27,168 nt of DNA from JADGQM01 sp964441945 (lineage in GTDB: Bacteria > Desulfobacterota > Syntrophobacteria > Syntrophobacterales > Syntrophobacteraceae). The stretch is taken from NCBI GenBank assembly GCA_964441945.1, contig CAYTWB010000054.1, forward strand, positions 1 through 27,168. The letters run 5' to 3'. Each line of letters opens with the position of its first letter. Position 1 is the stretch's first letter. Position numbers and translations under genes: made by a program. Under the pieces are notes generated by a model. That model saw only the letters and a list, made by a program, of their open reading frames with translations. It searched no databases and was not told the origin of the DNA. Shown piece by piece: positions 1 to 7,930 of this stretch.

Positions 1-68
1 ACGAACAACGCCTGCCCATCCCCCATCCCTTGAAAGGAGAACAAATTTACCGTGCTGAGCCGTCTATA

Positions 69-464
69 TCAGTTGATCAAATCCTGGATGGCTGTCAGCA
101 GAGGCAATTTTCTCAGTGGTTTTGTGAGGTGAGTGGCAAACTTGAGATGAGTGCTGCAGTCAAAACCCATCCCGCAGGTGTGATTGGTCATGGCAATGAT
201 GGGAATTGGCCTGAGGTGCTGGTGGCTTTCGAATTCTCTAATCCCCTGGACTATTGTGTCGCTGTCCATGAACAGCATATCGATGTCGATGATTACGAGA
301 TTGTAAGAAGAGGACGCAAACCTTTCCGCAACTTCCATACTATTCTCTGCAAGCTCGACTGCATACGGGGTGTCCTGGAGATAGATCTGAACTACAAGCT
401 GATAGGCCCTCATATCCTCAACCAGGAGGATGCGAGGAGTGTGGATTGCAGATGATGCGTTCAC
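69..464 (-). CDS. Stand-alone response-regulator receiver (CheY-like) protein
   Basis: The product is 131 residues and is almost entirely one receiver domain, with no output domain. It begins with ILLVED, which supplies the acidic Mg pocket. The phosphoacceptor is the first Asp of VIIDIDM, the conserved Thr lies in IAMTN, and the conserved Lys lies in HLTKP. The usual Pro after the phospho-Asp loop (DxxMP) is Leu here. I chose the GTG at 462-464 because a GAGGAGG ribosome site sits four bases upstream; an in-frame GTG at 483-485 is possible but lacks such a site. Such single-domain regulators pass phosphate or bind a partner; no kinase or chemotaxis gene lies in the window, so the partner is unknown. 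The family call is firm and the pathway is open. Confidence 0.85.
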   Translation of the reverse strand: MNASSAIHTPRILLVEDMRAYQLVVQIYLQDTPYAVELAENSMEVAERFASSSYNLVIIDIDMLFMDSDTIVQGIREFESHQHLRPIPIIAMTNHTCGMGFDCSTHLKFATHLTKPLRKLPLLTAIQDLIN

Positions 465-574
465 CGGTCCTCCTCTTCGGATCACAGCAACTCATGCAGA
501 AAGAGCACTTTTGGCCGGGGCAACCTGACCGGACTAGCCTGTAATCGAATGAGATTGCTGTTCGGTATGTTAGT

Positions 575-771
575 TCTCTTGCCCGTTCGCGTTGAACGAC
601 TATGCCCTTGTGCCCAGGCATGGAGGGTTCCGGCGGTATTGCCCCTTCCAAGAACGAAGGGGTGGGGCCCGGCTTTTTGCCGGACCCCACTGATGCGCTC
701 TTTCGAACGCACCGGGTTTTTAGGAGGGAAACCTCCTGGCAGTGGATCGAAATGCGAACTAAGAGAGCAAG
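575..771 (+). ncRNA. Candidate structured RNA, about 200 nt, 6S-like overall shape
   Basis: This segment folds on itself at several levels. The ends pair: CTCTT (576-580) with AAGAG (761-765) and GTTCGCGTT (585-593) with AATGCGAAC (751-759, one G-U). An inner helix joins GGAGGGTTCC (622-631) to GGAAACCTCC (727-736) with one mismatch. Inside are hairpins CCCCTTC/GAAGGGG (642-648/656-662), GTGGGG-C-CCGGC/GCCGG-A-CCCCAC (662-673/679-690, loop of five T) and TGCG/CGCA (694-697/708-711). A long rod with a central open region and about 200 nt fits the 6S RNA architecture, but I could not match conserved 6S sequence. The G-U pair favours the plus strand, while one C-A mismatch would be G-U on the other strand, so strand is uncertain. 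No T-run follows the main hairpin, so it is not a simple terminator. Confidence 0.4.
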
Positions 772-1002
772 AAGCATGCTAACAGGTCATCGCTTGTCGC
801 TGTTTAAGATAACTGTCTGTTTGTATTGATAAAGGAAAAGAACGAGAAGAAGAGCAAGCCTTCCAGATGTTACCATTGGTTACACTCATGAGTATGCCTG
901 GCAATCGGGCGTTACGATATTTCTCATCCTTGGAAAAAGTGGATCGCCTGCTGAAGATTGCTGATTCGGAGCAGTATTAACAGGACTGCTCGTTTGATGA
1001 CA
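772..1002. other. Gene-free stretch, nothing recognised
   Basis: Together with 465-574 this flanks the candidate RNA. I see no convincing coding frame, tRNA or strong promoter. A loose repeat AACAG/CTGTT (781-785 and just past 800) could form a weak hairpin but lacks a T-run. Confidence 0.4.
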
Positions 1003-1185
1003 CTACGATCTCAAACCAGGGGGGAAGCGTATATCATAGATGAAAAGGTAGAAGTGATGAGAACTGATGACGGCATACAGTCGGTCTTCAACAGCCTTGA
1101 TGATTTCTTGATCGTCCGTTGCCAGCAGGGCCTGCCGGTCTTTTCTCTTCTGCACTGCCAGGATGATATGGGCATCGGCTGTATC
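1003..1185 (-). pseudogene. Out-of-frame C-terminal part of the NYN nuclease gene
   Basis: This is the real end of the upstream coiled-coil/NYN gene, displaced into another frame. It starts at GAT (1183-1185) and encodes 60 residues. It contains the expected second half of a YacP/NYN nuclease domain: the acidic motif TADAHI, then LLATDDQEI (the conserved T-D), then AVISSHHFYLF, which matches the usual 'visS.eFl' end. Skipping one base of the five-base run at 1185-1189 joins it seamlessly to the upstream frame and gives a 598-residue protein. It has no start codon of its own that makes sense. Confidence 0.75.
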
Positions 1186-2800
1186 CCCCACGGTCCTTGT
1201 CGGTATAGATGATTTCCGTGTTCCCCCGGCGTTCTCTGGAGTCTTTCCGACCGTCGAAAACCAGATAGACCCTGTGGAAATGGTGGCCCTTCTTGACCAC
1301 GGCATTGATGAATTGTTCCCGCAAGGCTGTCAGAGAAAGAGAGGGCGCCGGGCGGTTCTTGGCCTCCAATTGCAGAAGGATGTTGTAGCCATCCACGTAC
1401 ACGTCATATTTCCTGCTTACCCGGCTTTCGACGAAATCATCGAGGTTCTCGAAACAGCGGTGTTGCGAAATTGCCCCCTGAGCCGTTTCGTATTGGGCAT
1501 GCATATTCTCCATGATCTGCCGTTTCTTGTGCTCGATATCCTCGAAAATGGGTTGTGTGCGGTCAAAAAAACCCAGATCGACGAAGTGATCGAGGAGTGA
1601 GTAGAGTTTGGAAATCTTCGGCAAGTTCTCGGGAGTTGCGTCCAGGAGGCGAACTCTTTGGCGAAGATCGGATTCTGTAAGCAAAGCGGGTTCCTGTTTG
1701 AGAATCTTCCGGATACCCGGGAGTTTTGCCAGATCTTCTTTTGCGAGAAGGAGCGCTTCTTTGACTCTGGCCACCTCGCTGTGAACGACCAGGGAATCAG
1801 CGTAGATCCGCTCAATTTCCTTTAGGTAGAGCTCCACATGGATCATCTTCTGCCGGACGGCGGCAATCGAGCCATATTCTTCGTCGGCCTCTCGCTGCAG
1901 ATCGAAGGCCCGTTCTGTTCTCCTTAGCGGGGAGTCGAGGGTCCTTTCCGCTTCAGGGATGGAAGCTCTGTCGATTGTCTGATATCGTTCGAACCACAGA
2001 GCACGGATACGAGCCAGGGCCTCTTCCTTTTGCCTTTCCGAGGTCTTTTCGATTTCGGTCAGCCGGGTCCTCAGCGCTTCAATCTCCTTGCGATGCCGCG
2101 TGTTTTCCTGCTGCAGCTGCGATTTCTCGTCTTCTGCCTTGTTCAGTTTTGTTTGCAGTTTTGAGCAGCGCTCCTCCAATCGGTGCAGTTGCCCGCGGAT
2201 CACCTGACGCGGTTCTTCCTGGGGCGCCTCCAGTTTTTCTTTCGCTGAAGCCGGCCCTAAATCCAGCCAGTTCTTCGCCTGGGGATGCTGTTGAGCGAAG
2301 CGGTTCCAGAGGTGCAGGAAAGGAGCAAGCGGTTCCAGGATCTCCATTTCAATTGGATGTTCCCAGAATTCTTCGTTGATCAATCCCTGAAAACCCTTTT
2401 CTTTGAGGTAGCCCAAGAGATAAAGGCCGGCAAAGAATTGCTTCGGGCCAATGAAATTCTTCAGGCTGCGACTGTTTTCGAGCAAAAAACTCAGGTCGAG
2501 CATTTCCATAAAGGCCATGGTGTCCAGCTGTTCCTGTCCCCATACCTGAAGGATTTCATCGAAAATGGACGGGGCGGAGCGGACGATACGCTGAAGCCGG
2601 GCCACAATCTGGGGTTGTCGCAAGATGCGTCCGATTTTTCCGGCAGGGACACCAAACCCTTCAAAAACAGCCTCCTTTAAGCTAGGATGGTTCCTGATGA
2701 ATTGAATCCAGGTCTCTGCCGGAATGTCTTTGATAAGCCATTCAAAGAAGTGTGACGGCAGACTCCAGGGCGGCTCATTGTGGGGTGACCTGTCAGGCAT
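1088..2800 (-). CDS. Coiled-coil protein with C-terminal NYN (YacP-like) nuclease domain, frameshifted
   Basis: As it stands the frame encodes 570 residues. Residues 1-190 are helical and not recognised, about 200-265 form a Gln/Glu/Lys-rich coiled coil, 280-450 are again helical, and a NYN/PIN-type RNase domain starts near 465 with VYVDGYNILL and VYLVFDG (511-517). After residue 538 the reading frame turns to nonsense (Cys/Pro/Gly-rich), and the true domain end continues in another frame at 1003-1185. YacP-like domains cut structured RNA, so an RNA-processing role is inferred. The start ATG has only a weak AGAGAG upstream. It is divergent from cutA with 38 bases between the start codons. The break may be a sequencing error, a fresh mutation or, less likely, recoding. 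Confidence 0.75.
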   Translation of the reverse strand: MPDRSPHNEPPWSLPSHFFEWLIKDIPAETWIQFIRNHPSLKEAVFEGFGVPAGKIGRILRQPQIVARLQRIVRSAPSIFDEILQVWGQEQLDTMAFMEMLDLSFLLENSRSLKNFIGPKQFFAGLYLLGYLKEKGFQGLINEEFWEHPIEMEILEPLAPFLHLWNRFAQQHPQAKNWLDLGPASAKEKLEAPQEEPRQVIRGQLHRLEERCSKLQTKLNKAEDEKSQLQQENTRHRKEIEALRTRLTEIEKTSERQKEEALARIRALWFERYQTIDRASIPEAERTLDSPLRRTERAFDLQREADEEYGSIAAVRQKMIHVELYLKEIERIYADSLVVHSEVARVKEALLLAKEDLAKLPGIRKILKQEPALLTESDLRQRVRLLDATPENLPKISKLYSLLDHFVDLGFFDRTQPIFEDIEHKKRQIMENMHAQYETAQGAISQHRCFENLDDFVESRVSRKYDVYVDGYNILLQLEAKNRPAPSLSLTALREQFINAVVKKGHHFHRVYLVFDGRKDSRERRGNTEIIYTDKDRGGYSRCPYHPGSAEEKRPAGPAGNGRSRNHQGC

Positions 2801-2838
2801 GATTTGCTCTCTTCAAACCTCAGAGGAAAAGGAAACCC

Positions 2839-3159
2839 ATGGTCGGTGTCTCCGTAGTTATGGTTACGGTCGGCAGCAGTGAGGAAGCACTCTCCATTGC
2901 TCGAACACTGGTTGAGGAGCAACTGGCTGCGTGCGTCAATATCGTTCCGCGGATTCGTTCGATCTACCGCTGGAAAGGCGATATCTGTGACGACGAGGAG
3001 CAGTTGTTGATCATGAAGACACGGACGGACCTTTTTCCAGCCCTCCAAAGCCGCATCCGTGAGCTCCATAGCTATGAGGTCCCGGAAATCATCTCCTTTC
3101 CCGTCGCCGAAGGGTCCCCCGATTACCTGAACTGGGTGCTCGACAATACTCTGCACTGA
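2839..3159 (+). CDS. cutA: CutA divalent-cation tolerance protein
   Basis: The product is 106 residues, the normal length for CutA1, a small PII-like trimer linked to copper and other divalent-cation tolerance whose exact activity is unsettled. Family signatures are visible: AACVNI (near residue 31), SIYRWKG (41-47) and HSYEVPEI (77-84). There is no signal peptide, so it is cytoplasmic. A purine-rich AGAGGAAAAGGAAA ribosome site precedes the ATG. It is divergent from the NYN gene and convergent with rlpA, hence probably transcribed alone, with its promoter overlapping the neighbour's 5' end. Confidence 0.95.
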   Translation: MVGVSVVMVTVGSSEEALSIARTLVEEQLAACVNIVPRIRSIYRWKGDICDDEEQLLIMKTRTDLFPALQSRIRELHSYEVPEIISFPVAEGSPDYLNWVLDNTLH

Positions 3160-3213
3160 GCATCCAGTCTCGGGCGGCAGGGGGGAGGACCCGCTCGTCT
3201 CCGTTATGTTCTG

Positions 3214-3987
3214 TCATTTATCCTCCAAAGCGACTACGAAGGCATCGGAAAAGCCGCTGTTGCGCAATCGTTTCATCTCCTCTTGAGCGAGGAGGATGTC
3301 CTGAAATGACCCAACCTGGACTCGATAGCGGTACCCCTCCTGGTCTGAAAAGGGAAAGACCTGAATCACCGGGTATCCTTTCTGCATCATTTCTCTCAGC
3401 CTGTGGGCGTTGTTCCGGTCGCGAAAAGAGCCGATCTGAACGGCGAAAAGACCGTAGCGGAACGACGGAACAGGATCGACTTTCCAGTAGGTGTTGCCCG
3501 CTATCTGTTGTTCGGAGGCGATCTGTACCGCTTCCACTCGGACTTGAGCCAGCCCGGGGGAGGCGGACCCAAGTTCCTGGGCGGCTCGACAGGAGAGATC
3601 GATGATGCGCCCCGATACAAAGGGTCCGCGGTCATTGATCCGAAGAATCACTGATCGGTCGTTGCCCTGATTGGTCACCTTCACATAGGTCCCCATGGGG
3701 AGCGTTTTGTGGGCTGCCGTCATGGCGTACATGTCGTAGGGTTCGCCGCAGGATGTCGGTTTGCCGTGAAACTCGGAACCGTACCAGCTGGCGAGGCCCT
3801 CTTCCACATAACCGTCTGCCGAGGGCAGCGGGTAGTACCATATTCCTTTGATCTGGTATGGTCTTTGAGTGCGCAGCCCATATGGGGGAAAAGGCGAAGG
3901 AGGCTCAGGAGGTTTTCCGGCACAACCGGTCAGAAGAAGGAGAAGAACGAGGCCGATTCCCAGTTGTCTTTGATAAGGCACGGTCAA
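3214..3987 (-). CDS. rlpA: RlpA septal-ring lytic transglycosylase lipoprotein
   Basis: The product is 257 residues. It has a lipoprotein signal (hydrophobic 10-20, lipobox LLTGC with Cys22), a double-psi beta-barrel domain at about 64-150 and a SPOR domain at about 178-255 that binds denuded peptidoglycan at the septum. The catalytic residues known from Pseudomonas RlpA line up with the same spacing: Glu82 in CGEPYD, His93 in AAHKTLP and Asp119 in INDRGPF. The protein is thus expected to be an active transglycosylase acting on naked glycan at division sites. The start is TTG (3985-3987); a GTG two codons later is equally possible. It follows the IPMS-like gene by 53 bases in the same direction and may share its transcript. 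Confidence 0.93.
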   Translation of the reverse strand: MTVPYQRQLGIGLVLLLLLTGCAGKPPEPPSPFPPYGLRTQRPYQIKGIWYYPLPSADGYVEEGLASWYGSEFHGKPTSCGEPYDMYAMTAAHKTLPMGTYVKVTNQGNDRSVILRINDRGPFVSGRIIDLSCRAAQELGSASPGLAQVRVEAVQIASEQQIAGNTYWKVDPVPSFRYGLFAVQIGSFRDRNNAHRLREMMQKGYPVIQVFPFSDQEGYRYRVQVGSFQDILLAQEEMKRLRNSGFSDAFVVALEDK

Positions 3988-4040
3988 CGATTCATCCCGA
4001 TCACAAAATTGCCGCCGCTCCAGTCAATTCCTTCATTGCT

Positions 4041-5870
4041 TCAAACATCACCCTCTTTTTCCATCTTCGCCAAATCTTCGAAGCGAATGTCAATTCCGAG
4101 GATGCCCACGATTTCTTCAAACGCGTTGGTGATGGGCGCGGAAACGGTGATACAGAGAACCCCTGTGTAACGCGATGTGTAGAAATCCGTAATATGGACT
4201 TTCCCGTTTTTCATGGGCTCGATAAACCATGGGCGGTCGGAGAGATCCTCCCCGACCTTGGCGCTTTCATACCTGGCCCTATCGGTGATGTGGGTGATGT
4301 TTCGTGAGATTTTTCGGCCTTCCTGGTCCGTGACATAGATATACTGGATGAAGGGATTGAAATCCAGCAATGCCTGCAAAACGGCCTCCTGCCTGGCCGG
4401 GTCCATGCTTTTGATGACTTCGCTTTCAACCACCTCCTCCACCAAGTGGGCTGCCAGGGCATACGCTTTGCGCTTGAGCATGTCGAACTCGCTCACAAAG
4501 AACTCCGGCAAATAGCGCCTGGCCCACCGCTCCAATTCGGCAGTGGAAATGGAGGTATTTCGGCCCTGTTCGTATTCCTGCATCACCCGTTTATACATCT
4601 TGGCAATTCCCGGGTGACGTTTATCCAATCGCCGTTCTCCCTCAAGTCCCAGTCGTGTATTCACCCAGTACGCTATGCTGGCGATACCGGACTTGTCCGT
4701 GATGATAATGCTGATGGGTCGCTTCAGCAGCTTCTCTGTGTTGAAAATATTGTATATCTCTTCATCCTTCACCAGACCGTCGACGTGAATTCCCGCCCGG
4801 GTCGCGTTGAACTCTTCACCGATAAAAGGAAAATTCGGAGGAATGCGATAGGCCAGTTCCGTCTTAAAATAGTCGGCAACATCCGTGATTGCCGTGGTGT
4901 CAATGCCGTTGTCCTTCCCTCTGAGAGCAATGTACTCGATGATGAGTCCTTCGACCGGGGCATTTCCGGTCCGTTCTCCGAATCCGAGCAGGGTGCCGTT
5001 GGCGCCGCTGCATCCATAGAGCCACGCTGTAGCGGCATTGATGACGACCTTGTGGAAATCATTGTGACCGTGCCATTCCAGCAAATGCCCGGGAACACCG
5101 GCATCTTCGATGAATGCTCGAACCAGTCTCGGCACACTCCTGGGGAGGGCCGCACCGGGATAGGTTACTCCGAATCCCAGTGTGTCACACAGGCGGATCT
5201 TGATGTCGATGCCGCTTTTCTCTCTCAGCCGCATCAGTTCGATGGCAAGCGGAATACAAAAACCAAAAATATCCGCCCGCGTGATATCTTCAAAATGACA
5301 TCGAGGGATGATTTGTTTCTCCAGGGCCACCTGAACGAGAGAGAGATACCTTTTCATGGCGGCCTTTCTGTCGCTCTTGAGCTTGAGGAATATGTGGTAG
5401 TCGGAAACAGACGTGAGGATACCGGTTTCCTTCAAACCCATCTCGGCAACCAATCGAAGGTCCTGTTCTTCGGCCCGAATCCAGCCGCTGATCTCTGGAT
5501 AACGGTAGCCCTTGGCAAGACACAGCTCGATAGCCCTACGGTCCTTGTCGGTGTACAGGAAGAACTCCGACTGGCGGATCACTCCGTTGGGTCCTGAGAG
5601 TCGGTGAAGAAAATCGAAGAGGGTGCCGATCTGTTTTACCGTGTAAGGCGGTCTCGCCTGCTGGCCGTCACGGAACGTCGTGTCGGTAATGAAGATATCC
5701 TCTGCCGGATCGATTGGCAGCAGTTTGTGGTCGAAGTCAATTCGAGGTACCTCGTCGTAGGGAAATACCTCCCTCATCAAATTGGGTCCCGGGATGTCCA
5801 GCAGGCTGTGCTGCCAGTATCTTGAATGTTCATGATCCAGAACCCGTTTCTTGCTGTTCCATCGGGCCAT
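4041..5870 (-). CDS. DRE-TIM acyltransferase (isopropylmalate/homocitrate/Re-citrate synthase-like) with C-terminal Cache-like domain
   Basis: The product is 609 residues. Residues 60-330 form an HMGL-like TIM barrel: DTTFRDGQQ (63-71) replaces the usual DTTLRDGEQ, the metal-binding HGHND is at 267-271, and the signature GFGERTGNA is at 296-304. Residues 355-410 (TRAGIHVDGL onward) resemble the linker region of isopropylmalate and homocitrate synthases. The enzyme should condense an acyl-CoA with a 2-oxo acid; the substrate (oxaloacetate, oxoglutarate or oxoisovalerate) cannot be read from sequence. The tail (about 476-600), with YIYVTDQEGRKI, DLSDRPWF and SAPITN...GILGIDI, reads as a Cache/PDC small-molecule sensor, yet no membrane segment is present, so it probably works as a cytoplasmic allosteric domain. 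GGAGG precedes the ATG. It follows aspS by 24 bases. Confidence 0.8.
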   Translation of the reverse strand: MARWNSKKRVLDHEHSRYWQHSLLDIPGPNLMREVFPYDEVPRIDFDHKLLPIDPAEDIFITDTTFRDGQQARPPYTVKQIGTLFDFLHRLSGPNGVIRQSEFFLYTDKDRRAIELCLAKGYRYPEISGWIRAEEQDLRLVAEMGLKETGILTSVSDYHIFLKLKSDRKAAMKRYLSLVQVALEKQIIPRCHFEDITRADIFGFCIPLAIELMRLREKSGIDIKIRLCDTLGFGVTYPGAALPRSVPRLVRAFIEDAGVPGHLLEWHGHNDFHKVVINAATAWLYGCSGANGTLLGFGERTGNAPVEGLIIEYIALRGKDNGIDTTAITDVADYFKTELAYRIPPNFPFIGEEFNATRAGIHVDGLVKDEEIYNIFNTEKLLKRPISIIITDKSGIASIAYWVNTRLGLEGERRLDKRHPGIAKMYKRVMQEYEQGRNTSISTAELERWARRYLPEFFVSEFDMLKRKAYALAAHLVEEVVESEVIKSMDPARQEAVLQALLDFNPFIQYIYVTDQEGRKISRNITHITDRARYESAKVGEDLSDRPWFIEPMKNGKVHITDFYTSRYTGVLCITVSAPITNAFEEIVGILGIDIRFEDLAKMEKEGDV

Positions 5871-5894
5871 CTGGCCAATTCCTCCGTTCGAAGG

Positions 5895-7733
5895 CTAATC
5901 GCCTGCCCTGGTTTCCACCCGCACGCAGAGTTCCAGCAGCTGGTTGATCTCCGGTTCGGAAGGGGCCCCGCTCATGAGGCACGTGGCCTTTTGGGTTTTC
6001 GGGAAAGCGATCACATCGCGAATGGAGCTGCATCCACAAAGGAGCATGACCAGCCGGTCGAATCCAAAAGCAATCCCTCCATGAGGGGGAGCGCCATGCT
6101 GGAGAGCTTCCAGAAGAAACCCGAACTTCTGTTGCGCCTCTTCCTTGCCTATTCCCAGGGCACTAAACACCTGTTCCTGAATGTCCTGGCGGTGAATCCT
6201 GATGCTGCCGCCGCCGATTTCCGTTCCGTTCAAGACAAGATCGTAGGCTCGACTCCGGACCCTTTCCGGTTCCAGATTCAGCAGATCCACGTCTTCTTCG
6301 AGAGGGGCAGTAAAGGGATGGTGGACGGCTGCATATCGCTTCGCGTCATGGTCCCATTCCAGCAGCGGGAAATGAGTTATCCACACAAAATCATATTTCC
6401 TGGAGTCGATCAATTCCAGTTGTTGGCCCAGCCGTGTCCGAAGGTTGCCCAGTGCGGCGTGAACGATCTTGCTCTGATCGGCTACAAAGAAGATGATATC
6501 TCCCGTTTTGATATTGAGTCGTTCAACCAGCCTGGAGCGGACGCCATCGTTCAGGAACTTGGCGATCGGCGACTGCCAGCCTTCGGGCTGGATCTTGATC
6601 CATGCCATTCCCTGAGCGCCAAAAATCTTAACAAAATCTACAAGATCATCCAAGTCCTTGCGGGAAAGACGGTTTTCTTCCGGCAGTCGTAGGGCCCGGA
6701 CCATACCCCCGCGTTCGATGGCCTGGATGAAAACGCGAAATTCGGAACTCACAACGATATCCGTGACATCGACCAGTTCCAGGTCGAAGCGTGTGTCAGG
6801 TCGGTCCGTTCCATATCGCTGCATCGACTGGGCATAGCTCATACGCGGAAATGGAACCGGCAGTTCCACCTCCAACAAATCGCGAAAGAGACGCACCACC
6901 CAGCCTTCAATCAGATCATAAATCTGCTCTTCCCGGATGAACGACATTTCCAGATCGATCTGGGTGAATTCGGGCTGGCGGTCGGCACGCAGGTCTTCGT
7001 CCCGAAAGCACTTGACGATCTGGAAGTACTTATCAATGCCGGCCACCATGAGCAACTGCTTGAAAATCTGCGGAGATTGCGGCAGGGCGTAGAACCTTCC
7101 CGGGTTGACGCGGCTGGGGACCAAGTAGTCCCGGGCTCCTTCCGGAGTGCTCTTGGTAAGGACCGGTGTCTCCACCTCAATGAATCCTCGATCGCCAAAA
7201 TACTGACGGGTGAGTTGTGCAGCCCGGTGCCGCAACAGAAGATTATGGGATATGCTCTGCCTTCGCAGATCCAGATAGCGGTACCGGAGCCGGATGTTCT
7301 CACTCACGTCCAGATCGTCTTCAATTTGAAAAGGTGGTGTCTTCGATGTATTCAATATCCTGAGCTCGCTGACAATCACCTCGATTTCTCCTGTGGTCAG
7401 CTTTGGGTTGGCCATGCCTTCCGGGCGTGAACGCACCTTGCCCTGAACGGCTATGACGAATTCGGTGCGCAGGGCGTGTGCCCGTTCATGAGCCGGTGCG
7501 GCATGCTGAGGGTCAAAAACGACCTGTGTGATCCCCGTTCGATCTCGCAGGTCGATAAAGATCAGCCCCCCATGATCTCTTCGGCGTTGTACCCAGCCCA
7601 TGATGGTTACCGATTCGTCAATATCTCTTCGTTTCAGACTGTTGCAATCGTGGCTTTTGTCCCAGTCTCCCAATGAATCCAGTGTCGGTGGAATAGCGGT
7701 ATAGGTTTCCTGTGCCTGGTCCAGTTGATTCAC
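5895..7733 (-). CDS. aspS: Aspartyl-tRNA synthetase, probably non-discriminating (Asp/Asn)
   Basis: The product is 612 residues, a class II synthetase that charges tRNA-Asp. It has an OB-fold anticodon domain (about 40-145), motif 2 with FRDEDLRADRQPEFTQ (243-258), the bacterial insertion domain, and motif 3 GIAFGFDRLVMLLCG near the C terminus. Two positions that separate enzyme types are His54 (RRRDHGG) and Gly106 (RPEGMA); both match the non-discriminating Pseudomonas enzyme rather than E. coli (Leu and Lys). It may therefore also load Asp on tRNA-Asn for GatCAB, which is an inference. Compared with E. coli there are about 24 extra N-terminal residues. The start is GTG with GGGGGAAAG upstream, and the GTG overlaps the stop of a small upstream frame (GTGA). 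Confidence 0.97.
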   Translation of the reverse strand: MNQLDQAQETYTAIPPTLDSLGDWDKSHDCNSLKRRDIDESVTIMGWVQRRRDHGGLIFIDLRDRTGITQVVFDPQHAAPAHERAHALRTEFVIAVQGKVRSRPEGMANPKLTTGEIEVIVSELRILNTSKTPPFQIEDDLDVSENIRLRYRYLDLRRQSISHNLLLRHRAAQLTRQYFGDRGFIEVETPVLTKSTPEGARDYLVPSRVNPGRFYALPQSPQIFKQLLMVAGIDKYFQIVKCFRDEDLRADRQPEFTQIDLEMSFIREEQIYDLIEGWVVRLFRDLLEVELPVPFPRMSYAQSMQRYGTDRPDTRFDLELVDVTDIVVSSEFRVFIQAIERGGMVRALRLPEENRLSRKDLDDLVDFVKIFGAQGMAWIKIQPEGWQSPIAKFLNDGVRSRLVERLNIKTGDIIFFVADQSKIVHAALGNLRTRLGQQLELIDSRKYDFVWITHFPLLEWDHDAKRYAAVHHPFTAPLEEDVDLLNLEPERVRSRAYDLVLNGTEIGGGSIRIHRQDIQEQVFSALGIGKEEAQQKFGFLLEALQHGAPPHGGIAFGFDRLVMLLCGCSSIRDVIAFPKTQKATCLMSGAPSEPEINQLLELCVRVETRAGD

Positions 7734-7930
7734 GGTGCTTTCCCCCTATGAGTGGAAAGGTGTCGAGTCTTGATATCTGCTAGTTGAGCAGGGGTATTGA
7801 CCTTGGTAAAGCGTTGAGCCAGCTGCGGCAGTTCTGTCGTTGTTCCGGGTGAAAGACCGCGAAAGACTTGACGTGCAATGCTAAGGCCGGCCTCTGACTT
7901 AAGGGTGAATCGCTTGCTTCGGTTCCTCAT
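7730..7930 (-). pseudogene. Possible remnant of a MobA-like nucleotidyltransferase tail
   Basis: A 66-codon frame fills the 165-base gap between hisS and aspS. It overlaps the hisS end and shares four bases (GTGA) with the aspS start. Its second half contains LAQRFTKVNTPAQLADIK, which resembles the end of MobA-type nucleotidyltransferases (typically 'fvNvNTPeeLa'). Nothing of the catalytic N-terminal part is present. It is either a decayed gene end, a short coupling peptide, or chance. Confidence 0.25.

Noticed and set aside
30..455. Plus-strand frame opposite the receiver gene
   Set aside because: Antisense shadow of a recognisable receiver domain.
662..690. GC-rich hairpin with T5 loop read as a rho-independent terminator
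   Set aside because: The T run is in the loop and no T tract follows the stem; it is better seen as part of the larger folded segment.
575..771. SRP RNA, tmRNA, RNase P RNA or c-di-GMP riboswitch
   Set aside because: None of the signature sequences of these RNAs could be found.
1185..1189. Programmed frameshifting at the five-base run
   Set aside because: The run is short, no stimulatory element was recognised, and an indel or read error is the simpler explanation.
4446..5597. Long plus-strand open frame of 383 codons opposite the acyltransferase gene
   Set aside because: It is antisense to a clearly conserved enzyme and its translation has no family resemblance.
5826..6692. Plus-strand open frame of 288 codons opposite aspS
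   Set aside because: It mirrors a well-conserved gene on the other strand.
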